From Paramacrobiotus metropolitanus (Eukaryota > Tardigrada > Eutardigrada > Parachela > Macrobiotidae), in NCBI RefSeq assembly GCF_019649055.1, contig NW_026570331.1:310001-374000 (forward strand): a DNA stretch of 64,000 nucleotides, given 5' to 3'. The position numbers were made by a program, and so were the translations under genes. The notes under the pieces were generated by a model. That model was not told where the DNA came from. It did not search any database and saw nothing but the letters and a program-made list of their open reading frames with translations. Within the stretch, counting starts at the first letter, position 1. Each line of letters starts with the position of its first letter. Shown here piece by piece: positions 54,239 through 64,000 of this stretch.

Positions 54239-54750
54239 CAGTAAAACCTGTGACTTTGAGCACTCGTGTAAATTGAACACTGGTGTACATTGAACGGTCA
54301 TTACGGTACCGGCGCGTCTCGTAGACTATAACACAGGGGGGATCCCGCGTATATTGAACACCTCTCTAAAGTGAACATTGAACAAACGAGCTGGAACGGA
54401 TCTGATTATTTACTAATATTTAGCCCTTTTGAAAATGAACAAGTGGCCGGAAATCTAGTTTCGGGAGCGATGAAACACAAAAAATGCGCTTCACGGGCTA
54501 AAGTTCTCTAGCCATTCGCTTGTTACAACTTTAACAAACACGATTTTTGATTTGTTAGCGTATAAAATGCTCGATAACGGGGCTGTCCCCTTGAGGCGGC
54601 GTCTGTTCGCCCTCAGGAGCAGCTTTGCTGTGCAGAACCACTGCCCCCAGGGGCGGCCCACTGGGGCGAGCCGTTCTGTACATTGAACAGGCGTCTACAT
54701 TGAACGAAAAATTTGGAACCGCAGGTGTTCAATGTACGCAGGTTTTACTG
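54239..54750. mobile_element. pogo/Tigger-like MITE, complete
   Basis: Ends CAGTAAAACCTG (54239-54250) and CAGGTTTTACTG (54739-54750) are exact 12-bp inverted repeats, flanked by TA on both sides (54237-54238, 54751-54752). Just inside, ACATTGAAC words recur in both directions. CAG ends plus a TA target fit the Tigger/pogo group. No transposase inside. A related partial copy lies at 55648-55984. Confidence 0.8.
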
Positions 54751-54910
54751 TATTTACGTTACAAAAAGGACTTGTCAATAACAGGACAACAAAAATCACA
54801 GAGAAACTATTTTGTTCGTTCTCGCTACAAATCGGCAATCGCTTAAATTGGCAATTTATTAAAAATTCAATTTATTGCAATGTTTATTTAAAAGATTTTA
54901 GGTGGTAAAT

Positions 54911-57111
54911 TTATAGAACATAGCGTCGATAACAACCACTTTGAAGAACTTGATGTTGATGAGTAGAAGTGTCTTGTTCCAGTGCATACCATTGTATGCT
55001 TAATGCATGGAAGGAAGTTGACCCAAAATCTGGTGCCATTTGATACGGTTGGAAATTTTCGCGGGTGTTGAGTGCGGTCACTTTCCCGCCGACATTGTGA
55101 AACGGCAGCTGGGGGTGGGGTTTAGACACTCCCGCTCCCGGTAATGGCGGTGGAGGAAAAGGACACGCCCTTGGCATCGATAATCTTTTTGACAGACAGT
55201 TTAGCGCGCGCTCGTTCCGCTGATATTTTGCTGAGTGCCGCGCTCCAGTTCTTCTGGTTGACCGTCTGGCCCCTGATTACACTTTCCAGCCGGTTAATGG
55301 TAGCCATATCGAGGCGGTTGAGCAGCTTGTTTGGGGTGTGCGCTTCCGGTAGCCGCACGGGCATCGCTACACTGTGAAAACCCGTGACCGCAAAGTGGGG
55401 TGGGGGGGCGCTTGCTTTCCGGATTATGCGGCGGCGATGGAACAGGATCGGAGGCGGCCACCGTACATTAGAGATGCACACTGCTCTAGCGCGGCCGGCG
55501 ATTTGCTCGGCAAAGTTCTGCACACCTCGGCTGCGGTTTGGTTCCGATGAGATGGCAGATTTCAGAGGAACAGGAGGCGGTGGCGGAGGAGTGGGTGGTG
55601 GTCCGTGGAGGCGGAAGTGGAGCAGCGGATACACCTGCCAATTGACACCCATATTTAGTTCTTCTGAAAATGAACAAAGCGCCGGAATCCGGGAGCGAAA
55701 AAATACAAAAAATGCGCTTCACGGACCAAAGTTCATTTGTTACAAGTTACAACATTGACAGCACACGATTTTTGATTTGTTATGCGCGGGAATAGCATAC
55801 AAAAGGTCGCTAACGGGCTGTCCCCTCGAGGTGGCGCGCGTTCGACCTCAAGAGCTGCTTTAGTGCACAGAACCACTGCTGCGGCCCCCAGGGGGGGGGG
55901 GCAGCTGTTCTGTACGTTGAACAGCCGTCTACATTGATTGAAAAATTTGGAACCACTGGTGTTCAATGTACGCAGGTTTTACTGTATTATAAAATAATAA
56001 ATGTTATATAAATATAAGTTATATATTACATAACCCTGCGCTATATTTTATATATATAATAACAACAATTTCGATTTAGGGGAGAAATACGTAAATTTAT
56101 GTGCCCTGTATACTGTATGATAATAACAATTTGTAAACATGTGTGCCATATGAGCTTTATTCCTGTGAGTGTACATTACAACAAGATTTGAACGATTTTG
56201 TTAGAGTCGAATTTCACCAACGAACTGAAAAAACAAGAAACTTTGATTTTGGAAAAATTTTGCCTTTTCTGGTTTTTGAAAGAAGCATGCAACTCATTTA
56301 AAAATGTACGCACGCAACCAGACAATAATCTTATTTCCAGCAATATTTAAAATACCAGGCTAACCGGAAACGCGACATGCTAGCTGATCTGAAGTAAATT
56401 GAATTAAAATTAATTAATTATTTCAGGTGACCTTTGGAAAATATTACCTGAGCGACGTGCAAATCGTCTCACCAGATGGAGACTTTGCTTGGATAGGTTT
56501 CTCAGGGGCGGCTGGTACTGCCGAGGTGGTGAAGGTGGATGCGGATGTCCCCGGACCACAGATGTCGTCGGCATGGGTGTCGTCGTTCTCACTGGAACTC
56601 GTAAATATGCCGCATTAGGCTGAGCGGGATGACTGGTTTTACGTACGCCATTTCACGATTCCCCGTTACTTCCGGCAAGGAATCGGGGGATCCACAGGGA
56701 ATTGGGGGATCCACCGGAACTGCTAATCCCGTCGGACTGCTCATGCGCCTGCTGATGAATGGGCATCGTCGTCTGTTGCGTCTGCAGCAGCTTCTGTTGC
56801 AGTTCAATATTCTGCTGGAGCGCTTGGATTAGCTGATGCTGTGGTTGGACTTGCGTTTAGACTCTAAACGTACAGAGTGGCATAGTTGAAACTTGTCAGT
56901 CGTTGGTAGCGTGAATGAGATAGTGGCAATAAAGAATTCGAAATACCACGTGGCTTTGCAGCTGCAAGTAGTGCTGAAGAACTGCGCCTACGGCCGCGGG
57001 CGGACCGGCAGCTGGGATGGGAAATGGACTGTACTCTTCGAGCGAGCACGACAAATGGTCACACACACGGCGCAGCAAAGAGAGGAACGCGGGGTACAAG
57101 TGACGTATCAA
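54911..57111 (-). CDS. Proline/glutamine-rich protein gene, exons partly resolved
   Basis: Reading leftward: an exon near 57080-56950 (SLEEYSPFPIPAAGPPAAVG, then LQHYLQLQSHV with a GTATTT donor); a Q-rich exon at about 56870-56664 (LIQALQQNIELQQKLLQTQQ, a coiled-coil-like run); a further piece near 56590-56430 (MPTTSVVRGHPHPPSPPRQY); an exon starting after TTGGCAG at 55636 with a polyproline run and NKLLNRLDMATINRLESVIR; and, after a one-base shift near 55130, LPFHNVGGKVTALNTRENFQ to a stop at 54911. A low-complexity transcription-regulator type is plausible, but no domain was recognised. A Tigger-like fragment lies in the presumed intron. The exon joins are incomplete. Confidence 0.4.
55648..55984. 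mobile_element. pogo/Tigger-like MITE, truncated second copy
   Basis: Similar to the right two thirds of the element at 54239-54750, beginning at ATATTTAG and GAAAATGAACAA and ending in CAGGTTTTACTG (55973-55984) followed by TA. The left inverted end is absent. About 75-80 percent similar by eye, so the two copies are not recent sisters. Confidence 0.75.
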
Positions 57112-59365
57112 GAGAAAAAAACCGCCTGGTGGATACGGTACAAATGACAGCTGATCAACACGTTTAATTTACGAGCATCATCATTAACGCTAGAAAACGA
57201 CATGCAAAACCAGAAATTGCGCTAAAAGCTTACCGCATCGTGTAAATAGAGCCCGATATTGTATCGCCGTTATTGCAGCGATCATCGCTAGAAAACCGCC
57301 GGGATATCTCTCGCTCGTTAGCATCTCGCTTGTTTTCTGTACCAGGCTAATTTACGTGCGGACCGTTTCTTAATAATTGATCTCGAATCAACAGTAACCA
57401 GTCAATCGGTTAATTAACAATAATATGTAAATCTACACGGTGTACCAACTAGCTTTTCTAACTTCCGGCACATACAAGTAATACATGAAAGCTATGTACA
57501 TATTATGGTAATTTATCTGCCTAAATTCTTAGAAAACAAAGCAAGCTTCAATTTTCAAGCAACGTGAGTACTTCTATGGTTTTATATGCCCAATCATTGT
57601 GCATCGGCCCTTTATCGTTCTACAAAGGAACAAGAACACAGTACTAGTATGCGCAATGTATTAAGCGTAGCAAAAGGTCATCCGAAAAAAAAACGAATAG
57701 CGCAACCCATGTTGGAACAATGATCGTACCGTGATACGAATTGGAATCCGGCACAAAACTTCCCAGTCTGCTGGAAGTCAGTCTCTAATTACAGTTAAAA
57801 GGGCCCTTTTAAGTCAGTACATTGTTGCGGGCACCCACATGTTGCCTATAATTAAGCCATCTAAAATGCTTCTTTAATGTACAACTTCTGTAGCAAAACA
57901 AAGGTTTCGACATTGCAAATCTGTTAATTTTTTGGGTAGAAATGTACTGCTGACAAAACAAATCGTACATTACTTACAGAGTTTCCTCAGCTTTATAAAA
58001 ATTGTCAGCGCTAACAGAAAATAGTGAAGACAGGCTAGACAGCGTGTTACAGATAGGTATGACAGTTATATGTTCCGCGTAAACGCGCACAATTTCACTG
58101 GACGCACCAATGTCAGTGCTCTTAACGAAGAGGTCGGCATATCCCACCGGCGGGTATGACGCACAAGAATCCCAAAACGTTCAGAGCAGAAGAGTGGACC
58201 CGAATAATCTTACGGTAGGTATGCTGATATAGTACGTACCATAACAACGCCCGTGAAGTGCATTCTCCGTCTCGCAAGTACCTAGATGGCGACCAGGACT
58301 TGCTTGACAAACGAAGAGTCATAGGGTACGCAAAAGCTTTTTACAGAGAGCTGTTTTCCCCCGATGTCTAGGAATACAGAGGGACATATTATGCGACACC
58401 TAGCCATTGTTGTCGGGATAGGGAAGCAAGAATAAACACCTTGACAGTGGGCAGGCGAAATAGGATGCCCGAACGATGCCGCGGGTGTCCCAACTGCACA
58501 AAACGCCCACGAGTTGTAACCGCTTTACAGGATAACGATCCTAAGCATGTCGCATGAACATCATTTCTTTACCGCCAGCTTTTTCGAGACTGCTGCCAGA
58601 TGTACATACATAATTATATGATACATGCAACTTCGTACATTTACGCAAGCTTAACGAAGAGATTATTGTTTCCCAAAACAGTTTAACGAATAAATACTGT
58701 TCTGATGCTAAATAGGTATAAAAGTCTTTAAATAATAATTTTGTCGAAACAATGATATATGGACGATTTCGTACCACTCCAAAAATGCCACCACTTTTTC
58801 TGCTTTGTATTCTTGGTATTCATGCATATTTCACCGTTATGCTGGTTGTGTTTCAACCTTTATTTCACCATTTATGTCCAGTGTTTGACGCATTTCTCTT
58901 AAAAGAGCTCCTGTATTCATGTGCATTCAACTTGTATTTTACGAGTACGAGTGTTTTTGGTGCATTTTCCCTAATACAGTCTCGGGTGTACGGTATGACT
59001 ACGATATTTCTGTTAAGTAATGAGTATTCTCACGTACTCTTACCGTATTTTATCTGTATTCATCAATCTTCGCGTACTCTACATGTCTAGTTCAGGAACT
59101 TAGGAATAGCCAGGGAATACAGGCAGAATACGGGCGAAAACGGATGGAATCCTTGGGAAAACTGTTGTAGAGACCACAGCCAAATTCGCCATTCGCCATT
59201 CGCCATTCAAGCCAAGTTGAGATATCATTCGGATTACGAATAAATTGGGTGTTTCGGGTTTTTCGTTAAGGGCATACGAGGGAGTACTCATCCGTGCCGT
59301 GTGACAACCACATTATGCTTCATAGTCATACATGTTCCCGATTACCAGGGACGTATCCGTAACTA
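57112..59365. other. Spacer, no gene seen
   Basis: No coding signal that I can support. A TCGCCATTCGCCATTCGCCATTCA triplet-like repeat of CGCCATT lies near 59188-59210. Confidence 0.4.
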
Positions 59366-59593
59366 GGAGCCATCTTGGTCGAGCATGCCATACTTCGCCA
59401 TAGCGATCGCACTACTTTGGCCATGCCGTTTTGCTGGATCGACTTTCAGCTTCCGGCTTGGATCGTCCAGATGTCTTTCGAACCTACTCGAAAATTGCGC
59501 CACACCGACCGTATTCAAAGCGATCACGCGATACGGAATACATAACTGCAGGTATTCGTCCTCAAACACCATATCTTCGCAGTCCACAGATAA
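59366..59593 (-). CDS. Possible orphan exon or terminal coding exon
   Basis: About 74 open codons to TAG read like real protein: CEDMVFEDEYLQLCIPYRVI, ALNTVGVAQFSSRFERHLDD, ending AMAKYGMLDQDGS. No family recognised and no convincing acceptor or partner exon found. It may be a terminal exon or a pseudogene piece. Confidence 0.25.
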
Positions 59594-62500
59594 CGATTTC
59601 AGAAATACTTACATTGCTACATGATCGTATTTTGCTTAATTAAATACGATCAGAATAAATCACGAATTTGTCCTCGTTACATTACGCTTGGTTGTATTGC
59701 CTGTACATAAATACTCACTGCATTCCGGGGTATTCTTTTCAAACTATAACGCCGAAAACAAGTAGAACGATAACTAGCGATAGCTAGCGGATCGGTAGCT
59801 AGCGCAGCTGTGCTACAGACCCGCCTAAAACGGGTGAAATGTGTAGAAGAGAAAATACCAATGAAATGCAAATAGGTAAGTAGTCACGGAGTAGGCACCG
59901 GCATGAGCAACTCCGCCGTTACAGCCGATCAGCCGAAAAGTATTTTACGAGGTTTCTGTCTTTTTTTCTACAGAGTAGTTACATTAATATTTTGAGTATT
60001 TGAGATTGATGAATTAAGGGTAACCCCGGAGGGGTCACGCAATCGTACTGCACGGTTGTGTAAAGTTGTGAACTTTCTTTTTCTGCAGTTGGCGCTGCCG
60101 TGCACACATAAAATTAATAAAAATAAATTAATAAAGTTAATAAAGATCTCCAAATACGTACGTTTTCAAGTAAAGGATTACAATTACTGAAACTGAGAAA
60201 AATCTTGCGAAAATGCCACCATGTCTTGCGACTAAAGCTGAGGCAACCAGCGTATGGTTGTCTACAATTCCCTTTATGCTGCTGTTACGAGTAGGCGCTG
60301 GAAAGAACTTGCAGAGAGGCACCCGAGACCTTTCTCATTTGCGAATTAGAGTCTACGCCTTCTAAGATACGTTGCCTTGTTTCGTTGTAAGCTTGTGGTG
60401 CTTAATAGTTCCCTCAGTGCGTAAAATTTTAACTACAACGGAGTGTGTCCGCGTTCGCACTTTATAAAAAATTTTTTTTGGTAATTTGTAAGTATACAGT
60501 GCGACACCAACTGCAAAAAAGGTTTCTAATGTACGTAATACACACTCGCACTTATTCTGAGTTGGCTGACAAAGTAAGGGCAGACGACTGAACCCTTGAT
60601 CAGATTGAGGCACTGCATCCAGGACTGCGGTATGACAAAATAATAGGCGAATTTAAAAGAAGTGACCCGGTACAAGGTATTTACCTCGTCAGACATGCCT
60701 GGAAAATTTCGCTGACGCCGACGCACACACAAGAACTATAGAAGAGTACAGATATACGTTTGTATCGTATACTCTTGTGTTGTAGCGCGTACTGTTATTA
60801 ATATTGAGAATACCGCATGAAGTGCTTCGTAAAAATCTTAAACTAGATAGTGAACAACCATCTCGCAGGATTGTTTTCCGGTTTTTGCTTAGCAAAGATG
60901 GAGATGATTTCGTATGTTTTTCCTTTTTTAAGGGTCAATAAAGAAAGGCGCGGAGCAGTACTTGTGGGAGATGCCGTGCGTGAATGAGGTGAGTCGCCGA
61001 CAAATGAGGATTTTGTAGTGAAATGGGTTCTCGTCGTGTACCTGACGCGGCTTCAGGTTGACAGTGCGGCGTTATTCCTAGCAAGCACTCCCTCTAAATT
61101 CCTCATTTAAAACATAAGTATTCGAATATTTTTTTGCTTCGAATGTTCTGAACGTTGCCCGTTTGACGAAAACCTTCAAAATAAACGTTACTGCCCTGCC
61201 GGAAATAAAATCTTCCGTCAAAACGAAGAAGTTCCGCTAGTGAGTTACAAGAACATCGTTATGCACGGTTCGTTAGGGTCACACTAAGGGAATAATTCGT
61301 ACAGCGCCTGCTCGTACAAGTTCGGGCCACTGCACTCACACGCACTAAGTGACGTGCAGCGCAGCGCTGAGCTCACACGGAGTAATGAGTATAACACGTA
61401 AAGGCACGTCGCAGTTCCAACGTCTGCACCAGTACAGCTGATGTTCAGAGTAGGAGCGATAAAACTTACTCATCTCATGCAAACATTCCACAAGTGAAGA
61501 ACCTTCGCCTGGAATTCAACGTAGGAGCTCCTTTTATTCATGATGATTTCCATTATTATGAAAGGTAGATTTCAAGCTTTACATAGTAAGAACTGTGCGA
61601 TAGCGTCTTCTAAATGTCTGAATGGACAGATAACTGGGACCACAACGACTCAACATACAGGAGCTCCTTGTTGCTGCCTTTCTTCAAACAGCGATTCACA
61701 AAGGTACGTTGACTGCGTTTATCGCTGCAATTTTGCATTTTTTCTTTTAGAGACAACCACAGTGTAGACTGTTTATGAGTCGATGCTGGTTTTAGGTGCT
61801 ATTCCGTCAGCGGAGCTCCGCACTAACTTGTCCCATCTGCACCGTATTCCTTTACGGATAAAAAAATGAAAAAAACAGTCTAAATAAACCACCAACACCA
61901 AATGGACAATTAAGTTATAAAAGAAAACTAGGTCGCAACAAAAACTCCAACAAATTTTAATTGTTTTTACTATTAAACAATTTTGCAAGAACTGTTTGGC
62001 ATTTGCTGCTTTTAAAATGCTGTGCTGTTTGGCTATTTATTTCCCAATTGGATAATATTGTGCCAGTTAGCGTTGGTGTTTCAATCCCGCCTAGTGGTTT
62101 TGCGCAAATACGGTTGGGTGAAACCTGGCCACTCACAGAGCGGATAAATGCTCGACAGGCCAATGCGAGAGCGGACATACTAACGTGCTCCGTTGATATG
62201 TGGAGTCATATCAACGCAACACGCTACGATCTCACTTTTTCCGGGAGGGCTGGCTTTCCTGATAACGGAAACCACTATTTTTTTGGCATTAGTATTGCAT
62301 GCCGAGTGGTTTTTGCCGTTGCACCAAAACCCTTGTTATGGACCGATAATCTTTGAATTTTTGTTGAACAAGCACCAAAAGACAAAGGCGTTATGAAACA
62401 AAGTAATATTTAAGTTTTTCAACTATTTTGGTGAACAGTTTATAGTTTTTCGTTTTATTTCATTTGGATTTTACATTACTTCTCCACGTTGCATACACAC

Positions 62501-64000
62501 AACACTTTTAGATGGCTTTTGCGCGAATGGGGTACAATTACAAATAATTTCGTTACACAACGTCATTGCAAATTAACAGTGTTTCAGTGGGTTTTTTTGG
62601 GCATGTTTAGGAAAAATAAACACCATCATTATACCGGGTCATTTAGGCTAATAGCCTAATGTCAAATTAGTTCTCTATGATTTTTAACTTACTTTTCAGC
62701 AAGCTCTCAACAACATCGCCCTCAAACTTCGTGGACAACACAATGATATTATCAGGTTGTCAGTATCTTTCGTAAAATATATTATTCCTGTTTTCTAAAA
62801 TAAAAAATGTTGAACAAACTAGCAGTACCGTTTCTTAGACTGAACACTATGCGGAAAAATCATTATCACCACGCACCAAAACCATTGCCAGTACACTACG
62901 ATGGCACCGCTCTTCGTGTAGCGTAGTGCAGGTTACCGTGAAAACATGTGACAGTTTCTTTTTTTGCGGCCGGCTGCTTGACTTACACAATCCAAGGAAC
63001 AAAACGTACAGCCAAAGTACAGGTCTGCATTGCATATTTCTGAGGCTTTTCCTGAAATGGTTGCAGTTTATTGTTTAATTTGGGATTATAGCGCCTTTTG
63101 CTGCTTCCTTTGCTCGTCTTCCGGCCGCTCCTCCGTGCCGGCTTGGATATCCACAGCGATGATCAAGAAGACACTGAGTAAGCTAGGAAATGCACTCTTG
63201 GGTGCACTGGTAATACCGCAACGCAGCTTGGAGGTATTTTAGCGCGCATTCGACAAAATGTAGCATCTTCAGCAGCTAATTTTAACGAGGCGTGTCTGTA
63301 CAGATACAGTACACATATACAGAAACATATTTTAAGCGGTGGCAACTGAATGATCTTGTTCTTCGGTTCGTTAAAGGATGTTTTTTCGTCTTTGTGCCGG
63401 TAGCAGAAAAAGTAATTGCGCTCGAAAGTAGGGTTGTGGAATGCTGAGGCAAGCTTCTGAAAAAACATTGTTGAAAGTGACATTGCATAAAGGTTTTTTT
63501 AACTGGACCCCACAGAGCCTCTGTCACGTCCGCCTAATACTGGAGTCATCGCACCGGTCAGTCTCACTGGCTAGAAATATTCAGGCAGCTAACCAGCTAG
63601 CACCCTGACCATTTCGAATTTTTCCTTCAAATTTTCACCCTACTGTTGAAAGTTCATTAAATTTCGTACCAATACTTTTACAAATCGTTTTGCACCAATA
63701 TGAAAATGAAACAATAAATTTATGGTTTATACATGTAACTGCTTTCACCAGTGAAAGATAAAATTAACAAAACATTTGTGTGCTCACAAAACAAGCTGTT
63801 CTCTTGTGGCTTCATATCAAGAATTTTCAGACTAGACTGCAAACAAGCTCACAATTTGTGGAGAAAAATGTATTTATTTCCAATTTCATATTCTTAGTTT
63901 TTGTAGAATGTACTTAATTAAAGACCATCATTTTTAATTTTCTGTAACCATGCGTTGTTGCGGCGCCACCTGCAGAAAAGAAAGTTCATAACTTCAAATT
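59594..64000. other. Long stretch without a supportable gene
   Basis: Only short or low-quality reading frames. The frame at 61961-62356 (+) contains FAQIRLGETWPLTERINARQ and reads slightly better than background, but no start, family or splice context supports it. A short + frame at 63100-63200 (KKTLSKLGNALLGA) is likewise weak. No RNA gene was recognised. Confidence 0.35.

Noticed and set aside
56427-56618. Plus-strand exon starting after TTTCAG (VTFGKYYLSDVQIV)
   Set aside because: The opposite strand gives a more coherent Pro/Gln-rich series of exons over the same region. I cannot exclude the plus reading.
61961-62356. 131-residue ORF
   Set aside because: No ATG context, family, splice support or neighbours; composition only marginally better than background.

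Overview
The window is eukaryotic and almost certainly from a metazoan. It has spliceosomal introns with GT/AG borders, BTB-BACK-Kelch and F-box gene families, and Polinton, hAT, pogo/Tigger-like, foldback and non-LTR elements. Nothing identifies the species. A small compact ecdysozoan such as a tardigrade would fit, but that is a guess.

Positions 1 to about 10 kb hold most of a Polinton/Maverick (adintovirus-like) element, cut at its left end. In order: the C-terminus of a chromodomain integrase, a penton-like protein, a small basic virion protein, the major capsid protein and an adenain-like protease, all on +; a protein with two PC4 (transcription coactivator p15)-like units on -; a nuclease-like ORF and a complete two-repeat TATA-binding-protein (TBP) homologue on +; and a protein-primed family B DNA polymerase on - with three spliceosomal introns. 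The PC4-like gene and the nuclease/TBP pair diverge from one 176-bp intergenic stretch containing a perfect 12-bp-arm hairpin. This apparent virus-encoded transcription-initiation module is the most striking thing in the window.

From 10.4 to 18.4 kb is a BTB-BACK-Kelch gene whose 5' end is missing next to the Polinton, a relic duplicate of its BACK/Kelch exons, a broken gene of unknown family, and a pseudogene (copy A) of a local F-box family. Copy B (30.2-33.2 kb, mostly open) and copy C (37.0-39.1 kb, decaying) are its paralogues.

Three foldback-type elements can be delimited. The largest spans 18951-29125. It is bounded by inverted arrays of a GGCTATTTTGCCCC motif and flanked by a 10-bp direct repeat. 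Inside lie a second, nested foldback element, an LTR-type gag-protease ORF, a decayed reverse-transcriptase element, a degenerate repeat array and a 5'-truncated second copy of the same retroelement. The third (43406-45354) has a perfect 9-bp target duplication. All are associated with a CCTAAGAAA minisatellite.

Positions 39644-43344 are a hAT transposon with 15-bp inverted ends and a perfect 8-bp target duplication, but a broken transposase. From 45 to 57 kb are a BTB exon relic, an acidic ORF, an R2/NeSL-like LINE split by a TA-flanked MITE, a multi-exon gene resembling a PTB domain protein, a small basic-tailed gene, two pogo/Tigger-like MITE copies and a Pro/Gln-rich gene on -. Beyond 57.1 kb I see almost nothing that I can call.

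Many genes carry single-base frame breaks. Some are decay. Others could be assembly indels, so read-level checking matters throughout.
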